Below are positions 7,729-16,729 of a stretch of 64,000 nt of DNA, piece by piece. Both the position numbers and the translations under genes were made by a program. Position 1 is the first letter of the stretch, and each line of letters begins with the position of its first letter. The notes beneath the pieces were generated by a model, which saw only the letters and a program-made list of their open reading frames with translations, was not told the origin of the DNA and did no database searches. Where the stretch lies: contig JADKJU010000003.1 in NCBI GenBank assembly GCA_016720855.1, positions 248,001 through 312,000 of the forward strand, in the 5' to 3' direction. The stretch is from Betaproteobacteria bacterium. Its GTDB lineage: Bacteria; Pseudomonadota; Gammaproteobacteria; Burkholderiales; Usitatibacteraceae.

Positions 7729-10095
7729 TCAGTTCCTCAGGGGCTTCCCGGTCTTCAGCATGTGCTCGATGCGCGCCTGCGTCTTTTCCATCTTCGCGAG
7801 CTCCACGAAGTGGTGACGCTCGAGGTCCAGCAGCCACTTCTCGTCGACCAGGCTGCCGGGCTCGACTTCGCCCCCGCAGATCACCGTGGCGACGCGCGAG
7901 CCGATTTCGTAGTCGTGGTCGGAGATGAACCCGCCCTCCTTCATGTTCACGAGCATCATCTTGAGCGTGGCGATGCCCGTCGAGCCCGCCACCGCAATGC
8001 GCGTGGGCGCGAGCGGAGGGCGGTGGCCGGATTCCGCCATGGCGCGCGCCTGCTGCTTGGCCACGTACAGCAGCTCCGCCGGGTGCAGCACCACGACGTC
8101 GGAGGGCTTGAGATAGCCCAGTTCGCGCGCGTTCCCGGCGCTCTTCGATACATCCGCCATCGCCACCTGCCGGAAGAGCCGTCCCAGCTCGGGGAACGCA
8201 TCTCCTCCCTTGGCCCACGCGTTGGCGCGCTGCGCGAGCTCCTTGAGCCCCGCGCCGGCGGGCAGGAGTCCCACGCCCACTTCCACGAGGCCGATGTAGC
8301 TCTCCAGCGCCGCCACGACGCGCTGCGAGTGCATCACGAATTCGCAGCCGCCGCCGAGCGCCATGCCCTCCACCGCCGCGACCGTGGGCACGAGGCTGTA
8401 CTTGAGGCGCTGCGAGGTCTGCTGGAAGAGCGCGACCATTCTCTCGAACTCGTCGAACTTCCCGGCCTTGAGGGATTCGAGCGCTGCCTTGAGGTTCGCG
8501 CCGACGGCGAAGGGCGCCTCGTGCCAGATGACGAGTGCGTCGTAATTCTTCTCCGCCTCGTCGAGGGCGCGGTTGAGGCCCACGAGAACCTCGGCGCCCA
8601 GCGAGTGCATCTTGCTCTTGATGGAGACGATGGCGATGCCGTCGCCCTGGTGCCACATCCGAACGCCTTCATCCTCGAATACGGTCGTGCCCTTGTCGGC
8701 GGGCTTTTCGCCCAGCACGAGTTCGGGAAACAGCTGCCGCGCGTACACGGGCAGGTTCGAGCGCGCGTGCATCGTGCCGTCGGCGGCGGAGTACGAGCCC
8801 TGCGGGCCGTGCACGCCCTGGCGGCCATCGGTCACCCAGCCGGGCAAGGGCGCCTTTGCCATGGTTCTGCCGGCGGCGATGTCCTCGGCGATCCATCCCG
8901 CCACCTGCTGCCAGCCCGCGGCCTGCCACAGCTCGAAGGGCCCGAGCTTCCAGCCGAACCCCCAGCGGATGGCGAAGTCCACGTCGCGCGCGCAGTGCGC
9001 GATCTCGCCCAGGTGCACTGCGCAGTAATGGAAGAGGTCGCGGAAGATGGCCCAGAGAAACTGCGCCTGCGGATGTTGCGAGGCGCGAAGCTTCGCGAGT
9101 TGCTGCGCCGGCGACTTCTCCTTGAGGATGGCCTGCACTTCCTCCGCGATGGCGCCGGCGGACGGACGGTAGTCCTGCTTCGCGACGTCGAGGACGTGGA
9201 TCTCCTTGCCCTTCTTCACGAAGATGCCGGCCTTGGTCTTCTGGCCCAGCGCCCCTTTCGCGATGAGCGCCGACAGCCACTCCGGTGCCTTGTAGTACGG
9301 GTGCCAAGGGTCGGCGGCGAGCGTTTCGTGCATCGTCTTCACCACGTGCGCCAGGGTGTCCAGGCCCACGACGTCGGCTGTGCGGAACGTGGCGCTCCTG
9401 GCGCGGCCGATGGCAGGCCCCGTGAGGGCGTCCACCTCGTCGAAGCCGAGCTTGAAGGCAAGCGTGTGGTGCATCGTCGCCAGCATCGAGAAGACACCGA
9501 CCCGGTTGGCGACGAAGTTGGGCGTGTCCTTCGCGCGGACCACGCCCTTGCCGAGCGCGGTGGTGAGGAACACCTCCAGCGCATCCACGATGGCGGGGTC
9601 CGTCGCGGCGGTGGGGATGATCTCCACCAGGCGCATGTAGCGCGGCGGGTTGAAAAAGTGGATGCCGCAGAAGCGCGGGCGCAGCGCCTCGGGAAGGACC
9701 TTGGAGAGTTCCGTGATCGACAGCCCCGAGGTGTTGGAGGCGAAGATGGCGTGCGGGGCGAGATGCGGCGCCACCTTGTCGAAGAGCGCCTTCTTCCAGT
9801 CCATTCGCTCGCTGATGGCCTCGATGACGAGGTCGCAGTCGGCGAGAAGCGCCAGGTGCTCGTCGTAGTTGGCGGGCGTGATGTGCTCGATGATGCCCTT
9901 GGTCGCGAGCGGGCTGGGTTCCAGTTTCGCGAGGCCGTCGAGCGCCTTCTTCACGTTGGCATTCCTGTCGCGACCCTCCGCGGCGAGTTCGAACAGGACC
10001 GGCTGCACGCCGGCATTCGCGAGGTGGGCGGCGATCTGCGCGCCCATGACGCCGGCGCCGAGGACGGCAGCCTTGCGGACGATGAATTTCGACAC
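7729..10095 (-). CDS. 3-hydroxyacyl-CoA dehydrogenase / enoyl-CoA hydratase, FadN-type order
   Basis: About 788 aa from a GTG at 10095, chosen because CCAGGAG lies 8 bp upstream; an in-frame ATG six codons earlier lacks this. The NAD-binding dehydrogenase domain comes first (VLGAGVMGAQIAAHLANAG), then the 3HCDH C-terminal domains (HFFNPPRYMRLVEIIP). A crotonase domain is at the C-terminal end (oxyanion-type VEGMALGGGCEF and GVGLLPAGAG). This dehydrogenase-first order resembles FadN of Bacillus rather than the hydratase-first FadB/FadJ. It should hydrate enoyl-CoA and oxidise 3-hydroxyacyl-CoA. A hydratase-first paralogue is at 13366-15381, and the two may differ in chain-length range (inferred). 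Confidence 0.92.
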   Translation of the reverse strand: MSKFIVRKAAVLGAGVMGAQIAAHLANAGVQPVLFELAAEGRDRNANVKKALDGLAKLEPSPLATKGIIEHITPANYDEHLALLADCDLVIEAISERMDWKKALFDKVAPHLAPHAIFASNTSGLSITELSKVLPEALRPRFCGIHFFNPPRYMRLVEIIPTAATDPAIVDALEVFLTTALGKGVVRAKDTPNFVANRVGVFSMLATMHHTLAFKLGFDEVDALTGPAIGRARSATFRTADVVGLDTLAHVVKTMHETLAADPWHPYYKAPEWLSALIAKGALGQKTKAGIFVKKGKEIHVLDVAKQDYRPSAGAIAEEVQAILKEKSPAQQLAKLRASQHPQAQFLWAIFRDLFHYCAVHLGEIAHCARDVDFAIRWGFGWKLGPFELWQAAGWQQVAGWIAEDIAAGRTMAKAPLPGWVTDGRQGVHGPQGSYSAADGTMHARSNLPVYARQLFPELVLGEKPADKGTTVFEDEGVRMWHQGDGIAIVSIKSKMHSLGAEVLVGLNRALDEAEKNYDALVIWHEAPFAVGANLKAALESLKAGKFDEFERMVALFQQTSQRLKYSLVPTVAAVEGMALGGGCEFVMHSQRVVAALESYIGLVEVGVGLLPAGAGLKELAQRANAWAKGGDAFPELGRLFRQVAMADVSKSAGNARELGYLKPSDVVVLHPAELLYVAKQQARAMAESGHRPPLAPTRIAVAGSTGIATLKMMLVNMKEGGFISDHDYEIGSRVATVICGGEVEPGSLVDEKWLLDLERHHFVELAKMEKTQARIEHMLKTGKPLRN

Positions 10096-10146
10096 GGGTT
10101 TCTCCTGGAGCATGCCCGGGGAGCGGGCTGGGTTATCGAAAGACGG

Positions 10147-10551
10147 TCAGGCCTTCTCCATGCCGCCCGGAATCGGGCGGGGATGGCGCTGGGAATCGAT
10201 GGCGACGTAGGTGAGCTGGGCTTCGGTGACCTTCACGGCGTCGCTGCGGCCGAGGCGCCCGCGCTGGGCGAAGACCTCCACGTCCACCGTGATGGACGTG
10301 CGGCCCACCTTCACGACGCGCGCGTAGAAGCTCACCAGGTCGCCGACGAAGACCGGTTCCTTGAACAGGAACGAATTCACCGCCAGCGTCACGACGGGCC
10401 CCGCGGCGCGTTCGTAGGCCGGAACGCTCCCCGCCAGGTCGACCTGCGCCATGACCCACCCCCCGAATATCGTGCCATGGGCGTTCGTATCCGCCGGCAT
10501 GGGGATGATGCGAAGGACGGGCTGTTCGCCCTGCGGGAGTTCGGCGTGCAT
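10147..10551 (-). CDS. yciA: Acyl-CoA thioesterase, YciA-like hotdog protein
   Basis: 134 aa. The hotdog signature PADTNAHGTIFGGWVMAQVD matches YciA closely, and the central FKEPVFVGDLVSFYARV and C-terminal YVAIDSQRHPRPIP are as expected. It hydrolyses acyl-CoAs to free acid and CoA, which can relieve CoA trapping during beta-oxidation. The start agrees with family alignment. The ATG is not preceded by a Shine-Dalgarno sequence: a 16-bp inverted repeat identical to the one by the TetR gene begins only 8 bp upstream, so the transcript may be short-leadered and tightly repressed (inference). Confidence 0.9.
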   Translation of the reverse strand: MHAELPQGEQPVLRIIPMPADTNAHGTIFGGWVMAQVDLAGSVPAYERAAGPVVTLAVNSFLFKEPVFVGDLVSFYARVVKVGRTSITVDVEVFAQRGRLGRSDAVKVTEAQLTYVAIDSQRHPRPIPGGMEKA

Positions 10552-10558
10552 GGGGGTT

Positions 10559-10574
10559 TCAAACGAGCGTTTGA
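10559..10574 (-). promoter_or_regulatory. TetR-type operator upstream of the thioesterase
   Basis: TCAAACGAGCGTTTGA is a perfect inverted repeat with 7-bp arms around AG. The same 16 bp occur in reverse complement in front of the TetR gene. It resembles the known PsrA consensus (C/GAAAC-N2-4-GTTTG/C). It sits immediately 5' of the thioesterase ATG, where a bound repressor would block transcription. Confidence 0.75.
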
Positions 10575-10593
10575 TTCTACTCCCTGGAAGGGG

Positions 10594-10665
10594 GCCGGCA
10601 GAAAAAAGGGGACAGACCCCTTTACCGGAAACGGAAAAGGGGTCTGTCCCCTTTTTTCTGCCGGC
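10594..10665. repeat. Long palindromic intergenic element with GGGGACAGACCCC core
   Basis: Two perfect 30-bp arms (10594-10623 and 10636-10665) flank a 12-nt centre. Each arm contains GGGGACAGACCCC and ends in a GCCGGCAG clamp next to a run of six A/T. A transcript would fold into a very stable hairpin. It lies 8 bp past the stop of the acyl-CoA ligase. A degenerate second copy is at 15401-15438. It may act as a terminator or be a REP-like mobile palindrome; no transposase for it is in the window. Confidence 0.85.
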
Positions 10666-10672
10666 ACCTTTA

Positions 10673-12484
10673 TCAGCCTGCGTGGCCGCGGTAGATGTCC
10701 GCGTAGCGATCGCGGTAGCGATCGAGGATCAGGTTGCGCTTGGGCTTGAGGGTCGGCGTGAGCAGGCCGTTGTCCACCGTCCACTTGTCGGTGAGCAGGG
10801 CCACGCGCCGGACCTGCGCGTAACCGGGGAAATCGCGGACCTGCTTCGCGACGCGCGACAGGACCAGTTTCTCGGCGCGCTCCCGACCTTCGCCGTTGGG
10901 GTCGGCTCCGAGGCTGGTCGCTTCCGCCAGCCTTGACCATTCGTCCATGTTGAGTGCCACCAGCGCCCCGAGGAACGGCTTGCCTTCCCCCACGACGAGG
11001 ACCTGCTCGAGCAGGGGATCGAGCTGGATCGCGAGCTCCATGTCCACCGGCGGCACCTTCTCGCCGTTGGCCAGGACGATGATCTCCTTGATGCGTCCCG
11101 TGATGTAGAGAAGCCCGTTCTCGAGCTTCGCCTGGTCGCCGGTGTCGAGCCAGCCTTCCGCATTCTTCACGCTCGCGGTGGCGTCGGGGTTGTTCCAGTA
11201 GCCCAGCATCACGCTCGGGCCCCGCACCAGCAACGCGTCGTTCGCGCCAAACGCGATCTCGATTCCCGACAAGGGCGCGCCCACGGAGGCCGGGTCGTTG
11301 TTCTCCAGCCGGTTCACCGACACCACGGGTGAGGCTTCGGTGAGCCCGTAGCCCTGGCAGATCGGAAGGCCCAGTCCGATGAAGGTCCGGGCAATCTGCG
11401 GATTCAATGCCGCACCCCCGCTCACTGCGATGCGCAGCCTGCCGCCCAGACGCGCGAGGAGCTTCGAGGCGACCAGCGCCCTGAGAACGGGCCAGAGGAC
11501 GAACGAGGGCTTCCACGGTCCCCGCCCCTGTCGCCACTCGAAGAGACTCCAGCCGGTGCGCCCGGCGAAATCGAAGAGATGCCGCTTCAACCCGGAGGCG
11601 GCCTGGAGCTGGCCCTGGATGGTCGCGTGCAGGCGCTCGTAGATGCGCGGGACCGAGACGATGACCGTGGGGCGCACGCTCCTGAAGTCCTCGGCGAGCT
11701 GGGGGATCGACCGGGCGAAGGCCACCTCGGAGCCGGCGAGCATCGTGAGGTAGCAGCCGACGGTGCGCTCGAACATGTGGGAGAGCGGAAGGAAGGACAG
11801 GAAGACATCGTCCGTGTACACGTCGATCCCGCCCAGGCCCGACAGGGCGTTCTGAAGCATGTTCTGGTGCGAGAGCATCACGCCCTTGGGGCGCCCCGTG
11901 GTCCCGGACGTATAGACGATGGTGGCGAGCGCGTTGCCATCGACGGCAACCGGCGGCTCGGCCGCCGCGTCGGCGGGAAGCCAATCGGCCAGCGCCCTGA
12001 CGCTCCGGTCGCCGGATTGCGCGACGGACTTGATGGTGATGATTCGCGTGACCTCCGGCATCCGGGCGCGAACCTCCGCCAGTCGCTTGAGATGCTCCTC
12101 GCCCTCGACGACCAGCAGCTTCACGCCGGCATCGTTGAGGCAATAGGCGATGTTGTCGGGGCGGTCGTTCACGTAGACGGGCACCGTGACGAGACCCCCT
12201 GCGAAGGCGCCCTGATCGAACCACACCCACTCCTTGCAGTTGCTCAGCATGATAGCCACGCGCTCGCCCGGCCCGAGGCCCTCGGCAGCAAGACCCGCGC
12301 AGACGCGCCGGGCCATGCGGGCCGTCTCCGCCCAGGAATACCTCGTCCAGTCCTGGGTGGACATGTCGAATTCCCGGTAGGCCACGGCCTCGGGCGACAA
12401 CGCCACGCGTCTCGCGAAGGCGGTCGCGATCGAGTCGGCCTCGCCGACCGTGACGTACTGCTTTTCGCGTTCCGCGAGGCTCAC
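10673..12484 (-). CDS. fadD: Long-chain fatty-acid-CoA ligase (AMP-binding)
   Basis: About 603 aa from a GTG at 12484 whose GTGA overlaps the TGA of the upstream hydrolase gene; an in-frame ATG at 12526 is possible but would overlap by 46 bp. ANL-superfamily motifs are clear: the P-loop-like IVYTSGTTGRPKGVMLSH, QGYGLTEASPV, and GWLDTGDQAKLENG, followed by a C-terminal lid (ITGRIKEIIVLANGEKV). It activates free fatty acids to acyl-CoA via an acyl-adenylate, the entry step for the surrounding beta-oxidation enzymes. Overall it resembles the FadD15-like long-chain type. The symbol is by function, not proven orthology. Confidence 0.92.
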   Translation of the reverse strand: MSLAEREKQYVTVGEADSIATAFARRVALSPEAVAYREFDMSTQDWTRYSWAETARMARRVCAGLAAEGLGPGERVAIMLSNCKEWVWFDQGAFAGGLVTVPVYVNDRPDNIAYCLNDAGVKLLVVEGEEHLKRLAEVRARMPEVTRIITIKSVAQSGDRSVRALADWLPADAAAEPPVAVDGNALATIVYTSGTTGRPKGVMLSHQNMLQNALSGLGGIDVYTDDVFLSFLPLSHMFERTVGCYLTMLAGSEVAFARSIPQLAEDFRSVRPTVIVSVPRIYERLHATIQGQLQAASGLKRHLFDFAGRTGWSLFEWRQGRGPWKPSFVLWPVLRALVASKLLARLGGRLRIAVSGGAALNPQIARTFIGLGLPICQGYGLTEASPVVSVNRLENNDPASVGAPLSGIEIAFGANDALLVRGPSVMLGYWNNPDATASVKNAEGWLDTGDQAKLENGLLYITGRIKEIIVLANGEKVPPVDMELAIQLDPLLEQVLVVGEGKPFLGALVALNMDEWSRLAEATSLGADPNGEGRERAEKLVLSRVAKQVRDFPGYAQVRRVALLTDKWTVDNGLLTPTLKPKRNLILDRYRDRYADIYRGHAG

Positions 12485-13335
12485 GCCGCCGCCCTTTCCC
12501 GTAGCCACGACACGGTGTCGCGCCACACATTATCGCGGCTTTCCGGCAGGAAGTAGCCGAAGTGGCCGATGCGCTGGCGTCCCGCCTCGCCGGGCGTCAC
12601 GTGCCGTCGCTCGACGCGGGCATTGCGGTAGAACCCGTGCAGCTTGTCGATGGCCGGCTTCGTGATGATGTCGTCGTCCTCGAAGGAAAATCCCAGCACG
12701 GCCGCGCGCACCGCGTCGAACCGCCGGCGCATGACCTCCCCTTCGGAAAGCAGGTATTCCGGATGCGTGCCCCAGCGGCGCCACTGCCAGGCCACGCCCG
12801 CCGGCAGGTCGCCCACCATGTGCATGCGCTTGCCGGGGAAATAGCCGAAGAGCGGCGTGAGGAGCGGAATCGCCACGAACCAGAAGAGGCGCACCTGAAG
12901 GGGCATGCGATCGTTGTGCCGGTACCAGCCCGATCCTGCCGTCACCGTGACGAAGGCCTTCAACCGTGCTCCTTCGGGTACGGCGCCAAAGAGCTGCGCG
13001 CCGAGGCTGTGCCCCAGTGCCAGCGCAGGAAGGCTCGGGTTCATCGCGCGCGCCTCGCGCAACATCGCGTCGAGATCCGCATCCGCCCAGGTCGTCACGC
13101 TGGCCTCGAAGCCGCGCAGACTCCCTTCGCGCGACGCCCCCATGCCCCGGTAATCGAAGGTGAGGACATGAATGCCGTTCTCGGCGAGGAAGCGAGCCAG
13201 CGGTTCGTAGAAATCCTGCCGCACGCCCATGGCGCCCGCCAGGAGCAGCGTGGCCCAGGCCTTTCCTTCAGCCGGGAAGCGCGTGACCGCCAGGTCGAAG
13301 CCGTCGGCGGCCTTCGCCGTGTCGCGCAGTTCCAT
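12481..13335 (-). CDS. Alpha/beta hydrolase
   Basis: 284 aa with the hydrolase fold. It shows a TFDYRGMGASR strand-turn, the nucleophile elbow GHSLGAQ (Ser about 110), an internal hydrophobic cap-like segment (VRLFWFVAIPLLTPLFGYFPGKR) and a C-terminal GHFGYF, which probably supplies the catalytic His. Its TGA overlaps the GTG of the acyl-CoA ligase, so the two are probably translated together and the hydrolase may release fatty acids for activation. The substrate is not known, and such proteins are often annotated as predicted alpha/beta hydrolases only. Confidence 0.8.
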   Translation of the reverse strand: MELRDTAKAADGFDLAVTRFPAEGKAWATLLLAGAMGVRQDFYEPLARFLAENGIHVLTFDYRGMGASREGSLRGFEASVTTWADADLDAMLREARAMNPSLPALALGHSLGAQLFGAVPEGARLKAFVTVTAGSGWYRHNDRMPLQVRLFWFVAIPLLTPLFGYFPGKRMHMVGDLPAGVAWQWRRWGTHPEYLLSEGEVMRRRFDAVRAAVLGFSFEDDDIITKPAIDKLHGFYRNARVERRHVTPGEAGRQRIGHFGYFLPESRDNVWRDTVSWLRERAAA

Positions 13336-13365
13336 GACGGTTCCGGACTTCCGCCCGCATCACCG

Positions 13366-15381
13366 TCAGGTCGTGTCCCAGCCCGTATCCGGCACGAACC
13401 GGTCCCCATGCTTCGTCCGCAGTTGCGCCATCGTCTTGAGCCAGGACTCCTTGCCCCGTTCCTTGATTGCGGAGATCGGCCCCCCGCGATGCGGCGCAAA
13501 GCCCGTCCCGAAGATCACCCCGGCGTCACACAGGTCCGCATCCGTCACGATCTTCTCGCGCAGGCACGCGACCGCCTCGTTGAGCGCCGGCAGGACGAGC
13601 CGGTCCGCGATGGGCCGCAAGTCCACCGATCCGCTCCCGGTCGCCTTCTGCGGCTTGCCTTTCACCCAGGTGTAGAAGCCCTTGCCGGACTTCTTGCCAA
13701 GATTCTTCGCCTCGATGTTTGCCTGCAGGCGCTTCGGGATCGGCGTGCCCGGCTTCGCGAGTTCCTGTCCCACGGCCCAGCAGATGTCGAGACCGACCAT
13801 GTCCGCGAGTTCGATGGGACCCATGGGCATGCCGAAATCCTTCGCGGCCGCGTCGATGGTCTCGCCGGGCACGCCTTCGTCCAGCATGAGCATCGCTTCC
13901 ATGAGATAGGGCGACAGCACCCGGTTCACGAGGAAGCCGGGCGCGCTCTTGCACGGCAGCGGCAGCTTGTCGATCTGCTTGGCGAAGGCCTGGCCCGCCT
14001 GCATCACTTCGGGCGAGGTCTGGGGCCCCTCGACGATCTCCACCAGCATCATCATGGCGACCGGATTGAAGAAGTGCAGGCCCACGAGGCGCTCGGGGCA
14101 CTTGAGGACGCCCGAGAGTTCCTGCAGCGGGATGCTCGATGTATTCGAGGCGAGAATGGCGCCTTCCTTCATGCGCGGTTCGAGCGCGGCGAAGAGCTTC
14201 CTCTTGATCTCCGCGTTCTCGACGATCGCCTCGATGATGAGGTCCGCCTTCGGAACGCCATCGCCCTTCACGTCCGGGATGAGGCGGTCGAACGCGGCCT
14301 GGACGAGGTTCGGCTGCTTGAGGCGCTTCTTGTAGAGCGCGTGGGCGCGTTGGATGGCCGGCGCGATTCGCTCGGGCGCGAGGTCCTGCAGCGTGACCGT
14401 CATTCCCTTGAGTGCGCACCAGGCGGCGATGTCCCCACCCATGGCGCCGGCGCCGATGACGTGCAGATGGCGGATCGGCGGCAGGTCGGATTTCCCCAGG
14501 TTCTTCATCCGGTCCTGCAGCTTGAAAAGGCGGATGAGGTTTCGCGTCGTGGCGTGCGCGAAGAGGCTCGCCATGGACGCCGGGTGCTCGATGGGAATGT
14601 TGCGCACATCCCCACCGAAGCTCTTCCACAGGTCGATGATCGCGTAAGGCGCCGGATAGTGGTCCTGCCGCACCTTTTCCGCAACCTTCTTCCGGGACAT
14701 CGAGGCCACCAGCGAGCGCACGACCGGCCAGTCGGTGATCGCGGCCGAAAACGAAGGCTTGTGCGGGGGCGGCGGCTTCGCGAGAAACAGGCGCACGGCG
14801 TTCTCGAAGTGGCGCTTCGGCGTGGCGTCGTCCACCAGCCCGAGCTTCTTCGCGCGGCGGCCATCCACTCCGCGGCCGGTGAGCATGAGGTCGAGCGCGG
14901 TGGCCGCGCCGATGAGCGGCGGCATGCGCTTGGCTCCCCCCCACCCGGGCACGATGCCGATCAGCACTTCGGGCAGCGCCATGCGCGTCTTCGGGCCGTC
15001 GTCGGCGATCCGGTAGCGGCAGGCTAGCGCGAGTTCGGTTCCGCCGCCCATGCAGAAGCCGTGGATCATCGCGAGCGTCGGGAAGGGCAGCGCCGCGATC
15101 TTGTCGAAGACGACGTTGCCGAGCGTGGTGAAAGCCATGGCCTGCTCGGCGCTCGAGATCGTCGTGAACTCGTCGATGTCCGCGCCGGCGGCGAACCCGT
15201 TCTCCTTGGCCGAAAGGATGGCCAGTCCCCTGGGAGGCATGGCGACGAGGTTGTCCGCGATCCGGCCCAGTTCCTCCAGGACTTCCGTGGAGAAGGTGTT
15301 GGTGGCGGTGCCGGCGCGGTCGAACCACAGCCACGCCAGGTTCTGCGCGTCCGTCTCGAGCTTCCAGTGCTTCAGGTCCAT
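13366..15381 (-). CDS. fadJ: Enoyl-CoA hydratase / 3-hydroxyacyl-CoA dehydrogenase, FadJ/FadB type
   Basis: 671 aa from an ATG at 15381 with AAAGAAAGATC upstream. A longer frame to 15510 reads through the intergenic palindrome and is rejected. The crotonase half comes first (GFAAGADIDEF, FCMGGGTELALACRYRI, LPEVLIGIVPGWGG). A NAD-binding dehydrogenase half follows (VIGAGAMGGDIAAWCA, LHFFNPVAMMMLVEI) and ends in a 3HCDH C-terminal domain. It carries out steps two and three of beta-oxidation and probably pairs with the thiolase immediately upstream (15446-16729), as FadJ pairs with FadI. It is about 40 aa shorter than typical FadJ. Confidence 0.92.
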   Translation of the reverse strand: MDLKHWKLETDAQNLAWLWFDRAGTATNTFSTEVLEELGRIADNLVAMPPRGLAILSAKENGFAAGADIDEFTTISSAEQAMAFTTLGNVVFDKIAALPFPTLAMIHGFCMGGGTELALACRYRIADDGPKTRMALPEVLIGIVPGWGGAKRMPPLIGAATALDLMLTGRGVDGRRAKKLGLVDDATPKRHFENAVRLFLAKPPPPHKPSFSAAITDWPVVRSLVASMSRKKVAEKVRQDHYPAPYAIIDLWKSFGGDVRNIPIEHPASMASLFAHATTRNLIRLFKLQDRMKNLGKSDLPPIRHLHVIGAGAMGGDIAAWCALKGMTVTLQDLAPERIAPAIQRAHALYKKRLKQPNLVQAAFDRLIPDVKGDGVPKADLIIEAIVENAEIKRKLFAALEPRMKEGAILASNTSSIPLQELSGVLKCPERLVGLHFFNPVAMMMLVEIVEGPQTSPEVMQAGQAFAKQIDKLPLPCKSAPGFLVNRVLSPYLMEAMLMLDEGVPGETIDAAAKDFGMPMGPIELADMVGLDICWAVGQELAKPGTPIPKRLQANIEAKNLGKKSGKGFYTWVKGKPQKATGSGSVDLRPIADRLVLPALNEAVACLREKIVTDADLCDAGVIFGTGFAPHRGGPISAIKERGKESWLKTMAQLRTKHGDRFVPDTGWDTT

Positions 15382-15400
15382 GATCTTTCTTTCTATTAAA

Positions 15401-15438
15401 GGGGACAGACCCCCTTTTCCGGAAAAGGGGTCTGTCCC
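15401..15438. repeat. Second GGGGACAGACCCC palindromic element (imperfect)
   Basis: An inverted repeat centred on TTTTCCGGAAAA, with arms GGGACAGACCCCC and GGGGTCTGTCCC and one bulged C. It fills the gap between the thiolase stop and the start of the FadJ-type gene, the same kind of position as the copy at 10594-10665, with the same core. It could form a hairpin between the two cistrons. Confidence 0.75.
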
Positions 15439-15445
15439 ACTTTTT

Positions 15446-16729
15446 CTACGGTCGTTCGAGGAGCATGGCGCCGCCCTGGCCACCACCGATGCATAGGGAC
15501 GCCACGGCACGCCGTCCGCCGGTTCTTTCGAGCACCTTCAGGGCGTGCAGCACCACGCGAGCGCCCGAGGCGCCGATCGGGTGCCCGAGCGCGATGGCGC
15601 CGCCATCGACATTCAGCTTGCCGCGGTCGAGCCTGCCGAAAGCGCGGTCGAGCCCGAAATGCTGCTTGCAGTATTCGTCGCTCTCCCAGGCGCCCAGGCA
15701 GCCCAGCACCTGCGCGGCGAAAGCTTCGTTCACTTCCACGCAATCGATGTCGTCCCAGCCGAGCCGGTTTTTCTGCAGCATCGGCGTGATGGCGTGCACG
15801 GGCCCGAGCCCCATCTCCGCAGGATCGAGCGCGCCCCAGTTCGCATCGACCACGCGGCCCAGGCTCGTGAGCCCGTACTCGTCCACGACCTCCTCCGCCG
15901 CGAGGATGAGCATCGCCGCGCCATCGGTGATCTGCGAGCTGTTGCCGGGGGTTACGCTGCCGTACGTGCGGTCGAAGACGGGCTTGAGCTTCGCGAGCTT
16001 CTCGACGGCGGAATCGCGCCGCAGCCCGTCGTCCGTCGCGTATATCGTGCCGTCCGGCCCATAGATGGGCTCGATCTCGGCGAGGTGCCCGTTGTCCTGG
16101 GCGTAGGCGAGCCGGCGGTGCGACTCCACGGCGAACTCGTCCATCATCTGGCGCGTGATGCCGAAGCGCTTCGCGACGATTTCCGCCGTCGAGCCCATGG
16201 AGAGGTTCACCACCGGGTCCGTGAGGCCGCGAAGGATGGCGATCACCGGGGCCAGGTTGGCCAGCCGGAACTTCGCCGCCGTGGCCGCCTTCCGCCCGAA
16301 GGACTTCGCGCCATACCAGTCGGCCAGCCAGTTCACCATCGCCGGGCCGAAGAGGAGCGGCGCATGGCTCATGGCGTCCGTGCCGCCCGCGAGCACCAGG
16401 CTCGAGCGTCCGGCCTGGATGTTCATGCAGGCGCTGTCGATCGCCTGCATCCCAGAGGCGCAATTGCGCATCACCGTCCAGGCCGGCACCTTGTCCCCGC
16501 AACCGAGCCGTAGCGACACCACGCGGCCGATGTTGGCCTCGTCCGCCGACGGCATGGCCGCCCCCACGATCACCTCGTCGAACGCGGTGGCATCGAAGGG
16601 CTGGCGGGCGATGAGGGGGCGGCCTGCGGCGACCGCCAGGTCGGAGCCGGTGAAGGGACCGAGCCCCTTCTTCGCCTTGAGGAACGGGGTGCGGGTCCCG
16701 TCGACTACATGGACACGGCGCGCGGCCAT
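15446..16729 (-). CDS. fadI: Acetyl-CoA acetyltransferase (thiolase, FadI type)
   Basis: 427 aa from an ATG at 16729 preceded by CCAGGAGAAAG. The longer frame upstream is an out-of-register reading of fadE and is discarded. The nucleophilic Cys lies in MRNCASGMQA, with His in GHPIGASG and the second Cys in CIGGGQGG. The length (about 430) and the acidic insert around EYCKQHFGLDRAFG fit the FadI branch better than FadA. It thiolyses 3-ketoacyl-CoA. The gene starts inside the 3' end of fadE (25-bp overlap) and is followed by the FadJ-type gene, suggesting one transcript. Confidence 0.92.
   Translation of the reverse strand: MAARRVHVVDGTRTPFLKAKKGLGPFTGSDLAVAAGRPLIARQPFDATAFDEVIVGAAMPSADEANIGRVVSLRLGCGDKVPAWTVMRNCASGMQAIDSACMNIQAGRSSLVLAGGTDAMSHAPLLFGPAMVNWLADWYGAKSFGRKAATAAKFRLANLAPVIAILRGLTDPVVNLSMGSTAEIVAKRFGITRQMMDEFAVESHRRLAYAQDNGHLAEIEPIYGPDGTIYATDDGLRRDSAVEKLAKLKPVFDRTYGSVTPGNSSQITDGAAMLILAAEEVVDEYGLTSLGRVVDANWGALDPAEMGLGPVHAITPMLQKNRLGWDDIDCVEVNEAFAAQVLGCLGAWESDEYCKQHFGLDRAFGRLDRGKLNVDGGAIALGHPIGASGARVVLHALKVLERTGGRRAVASLCIGGGQGGAMLLERP

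Noticed and set aside
7567..10749. A 1060-residue plus-strand open frame opposite the dehydrogenase/hydratase gene
   Set aside because: It is an antisense shadow caused by high GC. It has Arg/His/Val-rich composition and no domain, while the minus strand has clear enzyme motifs.
10389..12530. A 713-residue minus-strand frame over the acyl-CoA ligase ending in KRGQTPF-type sequence
   Set aside because: It is out of register with the ligase and its tail is the translated GGGGACAGACCCC palindrome.
15382..15510. N-terminal extension of the FadJ-type protein
   Set aside because: The extension reads through the intergenic palindrome and into the thiolase gene; the ATG at 15381 has a ribosome site.
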